A stretch of 13,957 nt of DNA from Dehalococcoidia bacterium (GTDB lineage: Bacteria; Chloroflexota; Dehalococcoidia; GIF9; AB-539-J10), in assembly GCA_023229725.1 (NCBI GenBank), contig JALNYR010000063.1:1-13957 (forward strand), in the 5' to 3' direction. The notes under the pieces are model-generated. The model was not told where the DNA came from. It worked only from the letters and a program-made list of their open reading frames with translations, and did no database searches. A program made the translations under genes and the position numbers. This document shows, in pieces, positions 5,758-12,392 of the stretch (position 1 is its first letter; each line of letters opens with the position of its first letter).

Positions 5758-7320
5758 TCAGAGCGGTATGTTGCCATGCTTCTTCTGCGGGCAGTGCTCG
5801 TTCTTCGTTTCGAGCAGGTCGAAAGCCTGCGCGAGTTTGAGGCGCGTGTCTTTCGGGTCGATGATGTCATCTACTGAGCCTCGTTCCGCGGCCCGGTACG
5901 GGTTGGAGAACTGAGCCTGGTACTCCTTGATGCGTTGAGCTCTCACGACCTCGGGATTCTCGGCGTTCTTGATTTCCCGCGCGAAGACAATCTCGGCAGC
6001 GCCGCTGGCTCCCATCACGGCAATCTCGGCGGACGGATATGCGAGAACCATATCAGCTCCAAGGTACTTGGAACACATCCCGACATAGGCCCCGCCGTAC
6101 GCCTTGCGGAGTATCAGCGTGACCTTCGGTACTGTTGCCTCGGAGTAGACGTACAGCAGCTTCGCACCGTGGCGAATGATGCCTCCGTGCTCCTGCGCGG
6201 TCCCGGGCATGTAGCCGGGCACATCGACGAGTGTGAGCAACGGGATGTTGAAACAGTCGCAGAACCGGATGAAGCGGGACGCCTTGTCCGAAGCGTTGAT
6301 GTCGAGCACGCCGGCCATGTACTTCGCCTGATTGGCGATGATGCCGATGCTGCGGCCGCCGATTCGCGCAAAGCCGACCACGATGTTCGGCGCGTACAAG
6401 CGGTGTACCTCCAGGAAGCGACCCTCATCGACAATCCTGGTGATGATGTCCTTGACGTCGTAGGGCTTATTGGCGTCGGCAGGGATGACGTCGCGTAGCG
6501 ACACGTCGTCTCTGCTCACGGGGTCCTGCGAAGTCGTGGCGAGTGGCTTCTCCCGGAAGCTCTGAGGCATGTACGACAAGAGGTCACGGACTGTGGCGAT
6601 GGCCCCCTCGTCGTCTGCGGCGAGGAAATGGGCGACGCCGCTGCGCTGGTTGTGTACCAGGCCTCCCCCCAGCTGCTCGTGTGTCACTTCCTCGGAGAGT
6701 ACGTCCTTCACGACCGCGGGGCCGGTGATGTACATGGTGCTTGCTTTCCGCGTCATGATAACGAAGTCAGTGATGGCGGGCGAATACACTGCGCCGCCTG
6801 CCGTCGGGCCCAGGATGAGGGAAATCTGGGGTATGACGCCGGACGAGCGAGAGTTGCGGAAGAAGATGCGCCCGTAGCCATCGAGGGAGTCGATGCCTTC
6901 CTGGATGCGTGCGCCTCCCGAGTCAAGCATCGCGATGCATGGCATTTCGGCCTGCAGCGCAAGGTCCTGCATCCTCGCTATCTTGAGTGCGTGAGTCTCT
7001 CCGAGCGAGCCTCCCATCACCGTGAAGTCCTGTGCGTACACGGCTGCCTTGCGTCCGTTGATGCGGCCGATGCCGGCGACCACTCCGTCGGCAGGCAGGT
7101 CCATCTTGTCCAGCCCGTAGTAGGTCGAGCGGGTCTTCATGAACTCGTCGTATTCCAGAAACGAGCCTGCATCGACGAGAAGCGCAATCCGTTCGCGGGC
7201 CGTCAGTTTGCCCTTGGCGTGCTGCGCCTCGACGCGTTCATCGCCGCCGTGCTTGTGGATCGATGCCCGCTTCTGCTCCAGCTCCTGGAGCTTCCTCTGT
7301 GCCTCGTTCGTTTCTTCCAT
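5758..7320 (-). CDS. mmdA: Acyl-CoA decarboxylase alpha subunit (carboxyltransferase), probably methylmalonyl-CoA specific
   Basis: The enzyme moves a carboxyl group from an acyl-CoA, probably (S)-methylmalonyl-CoA, to the biotin carrier. The 520-residue product has two crotonase-like halves. The N-terminal one holds SGGARIQEG (134-142) and GPTAGGAVYSPA (171-182). The C-terminal one holds DVPGYMPG (366-373) and RKAYGGAYVGM (405-415), with the closing PQKKHGNIPL typical of this family. At the position of the Asp in the AYGGAYDVM motif of propionyl-CoA carboxylases it has Val413; transcarboxylase and methylmalonyl decarboxylases carry a hydrophobic residue there. This, plus the neighbours, favours decarboxylase over ATP-dependent carboxylase; no biotin carboxylase gene is nearby. 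The ATG follows AGGAG by 7 nt. Propionyl-CoA carboxylase beta is the main alternative. Confidence 0.9.
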   Translation of the reverse strand: MEETNEAQRKLQELEQKRASIHKHGGDERVEAQHAKGKLTARERIALLVDAGSFLEYDEFMKTRSTYYGLDKMDLPADGVVAGIGRINGRKAAVYAQDFTVMGGSLGETHALKIARMQDLALQAEMPCIAMLDSGGARIQEGIDSLDGYGRIFFRNSRSSGVIPQISLILGPTAGGAVYSPAITDFVIMTRKASTMYITGPAVVKDVLSEEVTHEQLGGGLVHNQRSGVAHFLAADDEGAIATVRDLLSYMPQSFREKPLATTSQDPVSRDDVSLRDVIPADANKPYDVKDIITRIVDEGRFLEVHRLYAPNIVVGFARIGGRSIGIIANQAKYMAGVLDINASDKASRFIRFCDCFNIPLLTLVDVPGYMPGTAQEHGGIIRHGAKLLYVYSEATVPKVTLILRKAYGGAYVGMCSKYLGADMVLAYPSAEIAVMGASGAAEIVFAREIKNAENPEVVRAQRIKEYQAQFSNPYRAAERGSVDDIIDPKDTRLKLAQAFDLLETKNEHCPQKKHGNIPL

Positions 7321-7376
7321 CTGTGCTCTCCTGTGTCAACCTTCACACGTGCGCTGATGTGCGCGCGGGGGCCCGG

Positions 7377-8720
7377 CTACGCGAGGATGCCCAGGAACAC
7401 GCCGCCGGCGATGGCGGCACCGATCGCTCCTGCCACATTCGGCCCCATGGCATGCATCAGCAGGTAGTTCTTGGGGTTCTCCTTCTGGCCGAGCACCTGC
7501 ACGACCCGTGCGGACATGGGCACGGCGGACACACCGGCCGCGCCGATCATCGGATTGATCTTCTCCTTCGAGAACAGGTTCATGAACTTCGCGAGCAGCA
7601 CCCCTGCGGCGGCCGCGCTGGCAAAGGCAACGACTCCCAGCACAAGGATGAGCAGCGTCCGAGGCTGCAGGAAGTTCTCCGCAGGCATACTTGCACCGAT
7701 GGTCAGAGTGAGCAGGATTGTCAGTATGTCCACCAGTGTCGTCTGGGCGGTATTGCTGAGCCTTTCCACCACCCCGCACTCACGGAAGAGGTTGCCTATC
7801 ATGAAGCAGCCCATCAGAGGCGCGGACGACGGGACGAAGAGAATGACGACTATCGCCGTGGCGATGGGGAACACTATCTTCTCGGTGCGTCCGACGGGAC
7901 GCATCTGGGGCTTCATGTAGATCATCCGCTCTTTCTTGGTGGTGCAGAGGCGGATGACGGGTGGCAGGATGACCGGAACGAGGGCCATGTAAGAGTAGCA
8001 GGCGACAGCGGTGGCGCCGATGATGTGGGGCGCCAGCACAGAGGTGACGTAGATGGTCGTCGGTCCCTCCGCTCCCCCGATGATGCCGATTGCACAGGCC
8101 TCGGGTATGGTGAACCCGGCCAACAAGGCAAGGAAGAAGGCGAAATAGACGCCGAACTGGGCTGCGGCGCCGAGCAGCAAGGTCTTCGGGTTGGCGAGCA
8201 TCGGGCCGAAGTCAGTCAGCGCCCCGAGGCAGAGGAACATGAGGGGCGGCAGAATCTGCCACATGACACCGTACTTGAACAGTCTGGAGAGCAAGCCGAT
8301 CGGTGAGGTCGGATACTCGTCCTGGTTGGTCTGCTCCTGGGTGATGAGAGTAGCGATGGTGTCGCCCTCTTCGACGTGATCGCCGACCGCGACGAGATAG
8401 GTGTCGACGCGCCCGAACACCGGGCTCACGACCTCGCCGTTGTCGAGCTCGACAATCACGGCCTGCTTCTCGAAGCGCTGCCCCTCATCCACCGTGATGC
8501 TGACGACGGTGCCCGAACGTGGCGAGTTCAGGTCCATCTCGTAGTCCATCATGCCGCCGAGGGGAAGGTTCACCAGTATGATGCCGAAGCCGATGGGTAC
8601 CAGCAGAAGAGGCTCCATCTTCCGCGTGACCGCGAGGTAGATGAGCAATCCACCGATTGCGATCAAGACGGCGTTGCCCCAGTAGAACTGCTGAAAACCG
8701 CTCTCTAGTAGGCCGAACAC
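7377..8720 (-). CDS. mmdB: Na+-translocating decarboxylase beta subunit with inserted barrel domain
   Basis: This membrane protein decarboxylates carboxybiotin and exports Na+. The 447-residue product matches the OadB/MmdB/GcdB family. It has an N-terminal membrane segment and EPLLLVPIGFGIILVNLPLGG (36-56), then GALTDFGPMLANPKTLLLGA (166-185), IIGGAEGPTTIY (213-224), CYSYMALVP (241-249), INPMIGAAGVSAVPMSARV (388-406) and HAMGPNVAG. Counterparts of the Klebsiella OadB residues Tyr229, Asn373, Gly377, Ser382 and Arg389 appear as Y244, N389, G393, S398 and R405. The Asp203 counterpart is Glu218. Residues about 64-126 form an inserted biotinyl/lipoyl-like barrel without a biotinylation lysine. 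Start is GTG at 8720, 5 to 6 nt after GGAGGG. Family identity is very sure, substrate less so. Confidence 0.93.
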   Translation of the reverse strand: MFGLLESGFQQFYWGNAVLIAIGGLLIYLAVTRKMEPLLLVPIGFGIILVNLPLGGMMDYEMDLNSPRSGTVVSITVDEGQRFEKQAVIVELDNGEVVSPVFGRVDTYLVAVGDHVEEGDTIATLITQEQTNQDEYPTSPIGLLSRLFKYGVMWQILPPLMFLCLGALTDFGPMLANPKTLLLGAAAQFGVYFAFFLALLAGFTIPEACAIGIIGGAEGPTTIYVTSVLAPHIIGATAVACYSYMALVPVILPPVIRLCTTKKERMIYMKPQMRPVGRTEKIVFPIATAIVVILFVPSSAPLMGCFMIGNLFRECGVVERLSNTAQTTLVDILTILLTLTIGASMPAENFLQPRTLLILVLGVVAFASAAAAGVLLAKFMNLFSKEKINPMIGAAGVSAVPMSARVVQVLGQKENPKNYLLMHAMGPNVAGAIGAAIAGGVFLGILA

Positions 8721-8771
8721 TCTTTCCCTCCGTGACAGCGATGAGGCCGGTGCGCCCGCGCGAGGCGACCC

Positions 8772-8912
8772 CTAGCTATTTGTCTTGTTCTTCGACGCGC
8801 GGACGATGAGCCGCGAACCTGTCCATACCAGCACCTGAAGTATTGCGAGGAGGAGGAATACCATGCCGAGCCCGCCCAGGGCAATCCGGATGGCGAAATC
8901 CCAGTCAGTCAT
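8772..8912 (-). CDS. Minimal OadG/MmdD-like small membrane subunit
   Basis: The 46-residue product has one membrane helix (about residues 8-30: IALGGLGMVFLLLAILQVLV) and a short basic tail SRLIVRASKNK. The pattern GxGMVFLxLxxLxxxxxxxSR is that of the N-terminal anchor of OadG/MmdD, which holds the alpha and beta subunits of Na+ decarboxylases together. The linker and metal-binding tail of larger OadG proteins are missing. The start chosen is ATG 8910-8912, 7 nt after GGGGG. An in-frame ATG at 8918 would add two residues but leaves no room for the ribosome binding site. It is the first gene of the decarboxylase cluster, 51 nt before the beta subunit gene, and that position is the main support. 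Confidence 0.75.
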   Translation of the reverse strand: MTDWDFAIRIALGGLGMVFLLLAILQVLVWTGSRLIVRASKNKTNS

Positions 8913-9006
8913 GAGCATGCCCCCTTGTGGAACTTGTGGGTGTCTTCGGCAGCCAGGGAGCCCGACAACCGCATTCCTGCTGTCGTGCCGCTATTCGCGG
9001 CGCAAT

Positions 9007-9015
9007 AGTGTAGCA
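9007..9015 (-). promoter_or_regulatory. Possible extended -10 promoter of the decarboxylase operon
   Basis: TGCTACACT on the - strand has the form TGnTAnnnT, an extended -10. It lies in the 117-nt gap between recX and the delta-like gene, about 95 nt before its ATG. No convincing -35 box is visible. Read-through from recX remains possible. Confidence 0.35.
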
Positions 9016-9029
9016 TGCGCGCCGCCTCG

Positions 9030-9503
9030 CTACGAGTCGTCGGCGTCCGTCAGGGCCGTCCGTACCGCCCTGCGAACGGTCTCGCCGTCGAACCCGCGAC
9101 GAAGCAGGTAGTCGGAGAGCCTCCGCATGGCGGTGGCCCTGTCGAGTCCCCGCAGCAGGGTAGCCCTTCGCCTGGCAAGGTCTGCCGCCGTCGCATCGTC
9201 ATCTAAGGTTTGCGTGGCGTCAGCTGCGGTCTCGTCGTCGACCCCTTTGCTTCGCAGTTCCCTGTTCAGGAGGCGGCGGCTTCTCGGTCTTGATGACTGG
9301 CGACCCTCGGTCCATGCCGCAGCGAATGCTCTGTCATCCAGCAATCCCTGTCTGGCCAGCGTGGCAACCGTCTCGTCGATGGTCGGGTCGTCGATGCCTG
9401 AACGGCGAAGGTGTGCTCGCATCTCGGCCTCGCTGCGCTGGCGGCCGGCGAGGAAGTCGTATGCCAGCGACAAGGCCTTGTGACGCTCTGGCTCGGAGTC
9501 CAT
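9030..9503 (-). CDS. recX: Regulatory protein RecX
   Basis: RecX binds RecA filaments and limits their growth. The 157-residue product is made of three-helix RecX repeats. Markers are ALSLAYDFLAGRQRSEAEMR near the N-terminus (the usual A-x-x-x-L-x-x-R-x-R-S-x-x-E-L pattern), the LxRQGLLDDRAFAAAW segment (about 49-64) and the C-terminal RRLSDYLLRRGFDGETVRRAV. It follows recA by 21 nt, the classical arrangement. The ATG (9501-9503) has GAGG 6 nt upstream. It ends in the acidic DADDS. Confidence 0.93.
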   Translation of the reverse strand: MDSEPERHKALSLAYDFLAGRQRSEAEMRAHLRRSGIDDPTIDETVATLARQGLLDDRAFAAAWTEGRQSSRPRSRRLLNRELRSKGVDDETAADATQTLDDDATAADLARRRATLLRGLDRATAMRRLSDYLLRRGFDGETVRRAVRTALTDADDS

Positions 9504-9524
9504 GGATGGCCTCGCGAATCGCTG

Positions 9525-10568
9525 CTAGGTCGGTAGAGTCGATTCAGCTTCGCTACCGGTGTCCGCGGCTGCCGGTTGGGGGGACTGGTGGGAGCTTCGT
9601 ATCGCCGCCTCGAGCTGGGCTGCGACCTCCACATTCTGCCTGAGAAACTCCCGGGCGTTCTCCCTGCCCTGCCCCAGCTTGTAGTCGCCGTAGGTGAGGA
9701 ATGCGCCCGACTTCTTGACGGCGCCCGAAGTCACGCCGAGGTCCAGCAGGTCACCTTCCTTGCTGATGCCCTGGTTGAAGAGGATGTCGAACTCGGCCGT
9801 CCGGAACGGCGGCGCAACCTTGTTCTTCACCACGCGGGCCTTGACGCGAGAGCCAACAGCATCGGAACCTCTCTTCAGCGTGTCGCCTCTCCTCAGGTCG
9901 ATTCGCACCGACGAGTAGAACTTCAGTGCGCGTCCTCCGGGCGTCACCTCCGGGTTGCCGAAGACGATGCCCACCTTCTCTCGAAGCTGATTGATGAAGA
10001 CGACCGCAGTGCGCGACCGGTTGATGGAGGCCGTCAGCTTGCGCAGAGCCTGCGACATGAGCCGGGCCTGTAGCCCGACGTGGGAATCCCCCATCTCGCC
10101 CTCGATTTCGGCCTTCGGCACTAGGGCGGCGACGCTGTCGATGACGATGACATCCACGCCGGAGCTTCTGACGAGCTCCTCGGTGATATCGAGCGCTTCC
10201 TCGCCGGTGCCGGGCTGCGAGACGATGAGCTCATCGATGTCAACGCCGCACGCCGCGGCGTATTTCGGGTCCAGGGCATGCTCGGCGTCGATGTACACAG
10301 CCTTGCCGCCGGCCTTTTGGGCCTCCGCGATGATGTGCTGGGCGAGCGTCGTCTTTCCCGACGACTCGGAACCGAATATCTCCGTCACCCGTCCTCGCGG
10401 AATACCGCCAATTCCAAGCGCAAGGTCGAGGGACAGCGAACCGGTCGATATGGCGTCTACCTGTTGCCTGGCTGCAACTTCCCCAAGCCGCATCAATGAG
10501 CCGCGTCCGAACTTGCGCTCAATCTGCTCGATTGCGAGTTCGACAGCTTTGTCTCTCTCAGTGGTCAT
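9525..10568 (-). CDS. recA: Recombinase RecA
   Basis: RecA forms ATP-dependent filaments on single-stranded DNA, drives strand exchange and can trigger LexA self-cleavage. The 347-residue product has the Walker A GSESSGKTT (66-74, K72), in which Ser67 replaces the usual Pro. It also has the catalytic-region Glu in DAEHALDPKYA, Walker B VDVIVIDSVAALVP, the L1 loop EIEGEMGDSHVGLQARLMSQ (20 residues) and the L2 region INQLREKVGIVFGNPEVTPG. The C-terminus is variable and rich in Ser, Ala, Pro and Glu. The ATG follows GAGGGG by 6 nt. It is 54 nt downstream of the crotonase gene, with no strong promoter seen between, so it is probably co-transcribed with it and with recX. Confidence 0.98.
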   Translation of the reverse strand: MTTERDKAVELAIEQIERKFGRGSLMRLGEVAARQQVDAISTGSLSLDLALGIGGIPRGRVTEIFGSESSGKTTLAQHIIAEAQKAGGKAVYIDAEHALDPKYAAACGVDIDELIVSQPGTGEEALDITEELVRSSGVDVIVIDSVAALVPKAEIEGEMGDSHVGLQARLMSQALRKLTASINRSRTAVVFINQLREKVGIVFGNPEVTPGGRALKFYSSVRIDLRRGDTLKRGSDAVGSRVKARVVKNKVAPPFRTAEFDILFNQGISKEGDLLDLGVTSGAVKKSGAFLTYGDYKLGQGRENAREFLRQNVEVAAQLEAAIRSSHQSPQPAAADTGSEAESTLPT

Positions 10569-10583
10569 TGCGTTCCCCTCTTC

Positions 10584-10601
10584 CCGCGGCCTGGCCCGCG
10601 G
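10584..10601. repeat. Inverted repeat just before recA
   Basis: Two CCGCGG palindromes (10584-10589 and 10596-10601), six bases apart, can pair as a 6-bp G+C hairpin in the 54-nt gap before the recA start. No T run follows on the - strand. It may slow or attenuate transcription into recA, or be chance in G+C-rich DNA. Confidence 0.3.
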
Positions 10602-10622
10602 CGCCGTTGCTCAGGAGGGACC

Positions 10623-11564
10623 CTACTTGCGGCGCACCTCTTTGCCGACCTTCCAGACGTGTTCCTCTTCCGGCGCGTGGACGTCGCCACGGGCGGACCC
10701 GCCCTTGCGCCCCTGCCAGACAGGCTTCCTCTTCTCAAGGAACGCGTTCTGGCCCTCGTATCCGTCCCGGGTGAGCGACTGCATGGTGATGAGGTCGCTC
10801 GCGTACCGGAATGCGTGTCGCTCGTCGATATCCTGCACGTGGTAGCAGAACTGCTTGGCCCAGCGCACCACCATCGGCGCGTTGGCCGCGATGCCCTTGG
10901 CCAGCTCCCACGCCCTGGCATCGAGGTCCGCATCCGGATACACGTAGTTGACCAGCCCGGACTCCCGCGCCCACTCGGCCGGGTGAGGCTTGGCCGTCAG
11001 GAGCAACTCGAACATCCTTTTCCTGAGAAGCGACTTGTAGACGCCCGCTGTCGGCGTGAAGCAGCCGAACCCGACGTTGCCTCCAGGCAGGTAGAAGCTT
11101 GCGGAATCGGAGGCAAGGATGATGTCGCTGCTTCCGGCCAGCGAGACTCCCAGGGCACAGCAATTGCCCCTCACGGCGGCCACCACCGGCACCGCGGCGT
11201 TCATCATCACCTGGAGCAGCTTGGGCGTCAGCTCGAAGTACCAGCGTTGTGTCAGCAGGTCCTTGTTTGAGAAAGCCTTGAAGTCACCGCCGGAGCAGAA
11301 GTGCTCGCCGGACGAGCGCAGGATCGTGCAGCTGATGTCATCGTTCTCGTCGATGAGGCGCAGCGCGTCCATCGCCTCTTCGAGCAGCGTTGGGCTGAGG
11401 GCGTTCTGAACCTCCGGACGATTCAGTGTGATGACCGCGACGTGACTCTGGACATCCCATTCCATGATGATGTCGTTGTACTCGCGCGGCACGGGGAAGG
11501 TGGCTGTGTAAGGCGGATACGTCCCCGAGGACTGCAGCCTCACTACAGTCGGTTTGAAATCCAT
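10623..11564 (-). CDS. Crotonase-fold protein lacking the hydratase glutamates
   Basis: The 313-residue product belongs to the enoyl-CoA hydratase/isomerase superfamily. VAVITLNRPEVQNALSP (42-58) opens the fold, CSGGDFKAF (90-98) forms the first oxyanion-hole loop, and VRGNCCALGVSLAGSSDI (131-148) the second. The two acid/base glutamates of rat enoyl-CoA hydratase (Glu144, Glu164) correspond to Ser141 and Gly161, so ordinary hydration is unlikely. It is longer than the usual ~260 residues. There is a ~33-residue N-terminal extension and a ~35-residue charged C-terminal tail with Trp, Lys and Arg. The ATG at 11564 is well supported by GGGAGG 8 nt upstream, so the extension is real. It appears to be first in an operon with recA and recX. 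Substrate unknown; an acyl-CoA thioester is the family expectation. Confidence 0.85.
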   Translation of the reverse strand: MDFKPTVVRLQSSGTYPPYTATFPVPREYNDIIMEWDVQSHVAVITLNRPEVQNALSPTLLEEAMDALRLIDENDDISCTILRSSGEHFCSGGDFKAFSNKDLLTQRWYFELTPKLLQVMMNAAVPVVAAVRGNCCALGVSLAGSSDIILASDSASFYLPGGNVGFGCFTPTAGVYKSLLRKRMFELLLTAKPHPAEWARESGLVNYVYPDADLDARAWELAKGIAANAPMVVRWAKQFCYHVQDIDERHAFRYASDLITMQSLTRDGYEGQNAFLEKRKPVWQGRKGGSARGDVHAPEEEHVWKVGKEVRRK

Positions 11565-11585
11565 GGCACTGACCTCCCTGCACGC

Positions 11586-11599
11586 CGGAGATTGCTCCG
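11586..11599. repeat. Small palindrome in the crotonase-recA leader
   Basis: CGGAG-ATTG-CTCCG forms a perfect 5-bp inverted repeat in the leader between the TATAAT box and the gene start. It could be a small RNA hairpin or an operator half-site pair; no match to a known LexA box is seen. Confidence 0.3.
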
Positions 11600-11611
11600 A
11601 CAGTCGATGGC

Positions 11612-11617
11612 ATTATA
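11612..11617 (-). promoter_or_regulatory. -10 box of the crotonase-recA-recX operon
   Basis: The - strand reads a perfect TATAAT, which places the start of transcription about 40 nt before the crotonase ATG. No good -35 box is found at 16 to 19 nt, where the end of the upstream membrane-protein gene lies. A weak or activator-dependent promoter is likely. Confidence 0.6.
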
Positions 11618-11636
11618 CATCACGCGTTTTGGCGCT

Positions 11637-12347
11637 CTACGTTTGCTGAACGTGGGGCGCGCTCGTGCCGCCTCGCCGGAGGAGACGGGCCACCACGCCG
11701 ATGGTCCCCGCCATCACCCCCGTGCCGACTCCAGCCAACAGGCTCATGTCCTGCCAGAATCCCCATGGGAAGAGCACCACCAGGTAGTCGGTGAGCGGAT
11801 TCAGCTGCCAGAAGGAGTTGTCGAAGGCCACCAGGTGGAATCCGATGAACATCCAGTCGAAGTCAGATGCGAACAGCGTCGCCGTCACGGCCAGGAGGAC
11901 GAACGTGATGAGCGCGCCGCTGCGAAGCGCGGCGGCTACCTCCAGCCGGCGTCCGAAGGAGAGGCCGGCTGCGCAGAGAGCGACCACCAGGAGCAGTGTG
12001 AGTGCCTGGAGTCCGGAATTGAAGGCGAAGAGGCGTTTCACGTCCGCAAGGTGAATGACCTCGTAGTCGTGGAACAGGTCCGACGTGCGCCCCGCCGAGA
12101 ACTCCAGCTGCATCTGGGGGGTCGCGTCGAGTGAGTTGAAGTAGCGGATGAGCCGCGTGGCAACGGTGTTCAGCTGCTCCGTGGACAGGCCGGTCGCCGC
12201 ACTGATGTCATAGCGGTCGAAGCCCTGGATGTAGAGCCGGGGGCTGCTCATCTCCAGCCTGAGGCACGTGCAGAGGCAGAGAATCGGAATCAAGGGCGGC
12301 AGCAGGAGCCTCAGCAATCGTGTGGTTACGCTCGTCTGTTCAGGCAT
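11637..12347 (-). CDS. DUF1461 / TIGR01906 integral membrane protein
   Basis: The 236-residue product is a membrane protein of unknown function resembling the DUF1461 (TIGR01906) family of Gram-positive bacteria and Chloroflexota. Membrane segments lie at about 10-30, 111-131, 141-161 and 201-222. A soluble loop of about 75 residues after the first segment carries the family motif HLADVK (99-104). FHLVAFDNSFWQLNP (170-184) and LFPWGFWQD are the second signature. The ATG (12345-12347) has GAGGGG just upstream, closely spaced. It is divergent from dnaE across a 45-nt gap. The family has no established biochemical role that I know of. Confidence 0.8.
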   Translation of the reverse strand: MPEQTSVTTRLLRLLLPPLIPILCLCTCLRLEMSSPRLYIQGFDRYDISAATGLSTEQLNTVATRLIRYFNSLDATPQMQLEFSAGRTSDLFHDYEVIHLADVKRLFAFNSGLQALTLLLVVALCAAGLSFGRRLEVAAALRSGALITFVLLAVTATLFASDFDWMFIGFHLVAFDNSFWQLNPLTDYLVVLFPWGFWQDMSLLAGVGTGVMAGTIGVVARLLRRGGTSAPHVQQT

Positions 12348-12358
12348 TGCCCCTCACC

Positions 12359-12373
12359 GGTCCGCTACGGACC
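12359..12373. promoter_or_regulatory. Perfect palindrome in the divergent dnaE / DUF1461 promoter region
   Basis: GGTCCG-CTA-CGGACC is a perfect 6-bp inverted repeat with a 3-nt centre, 6 nt before the -10 box of dnaE, in the spacer/-35 zone. It could be an operator for a dimeric regulator or a hairpin in the leader of the divergent gene. Confidence 0.5.
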
Positions 12374-12376
12374 CCA

Positions 12377-12385
12377 TGGTATAAT
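12377..12385 (+). promoter_or_regulatory. Extended -10 promoter of dnaE, giving a leaderless transcript
   Basis: TGGTATAAT has the extended form TGnTATAAT. Only 7 nt separate it from the dnaE ATG, so the expected transcription start falls on or next to the start codon. No -35 match is seen, as is usual for extended -10 promoters. No Shine-Dalgarno precedes the ATG. Confidence 0.7.
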
Positions 12386-12392
12386 CGGCGCG

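Noticed and set aside
7263..8306. A 347-codon open frame antisense to the decarboxylase beta subunit
   Set aside because: It is fully opposite a certain membrane-protein gene; His/Asp/Glu-rich shadow composition.
8985..9005. GCCGC-TATTC-GCGGC hairpin after recX as a terminator
   Set aside because: The stem is only five pairs and no T run follows on either strand.
10623..11564. Calling the crotonase-fold gene a working enoyl-CoA hydratase
   Set aside because: Both catalytic glutamates appear replaced (Ser141, Gly161).
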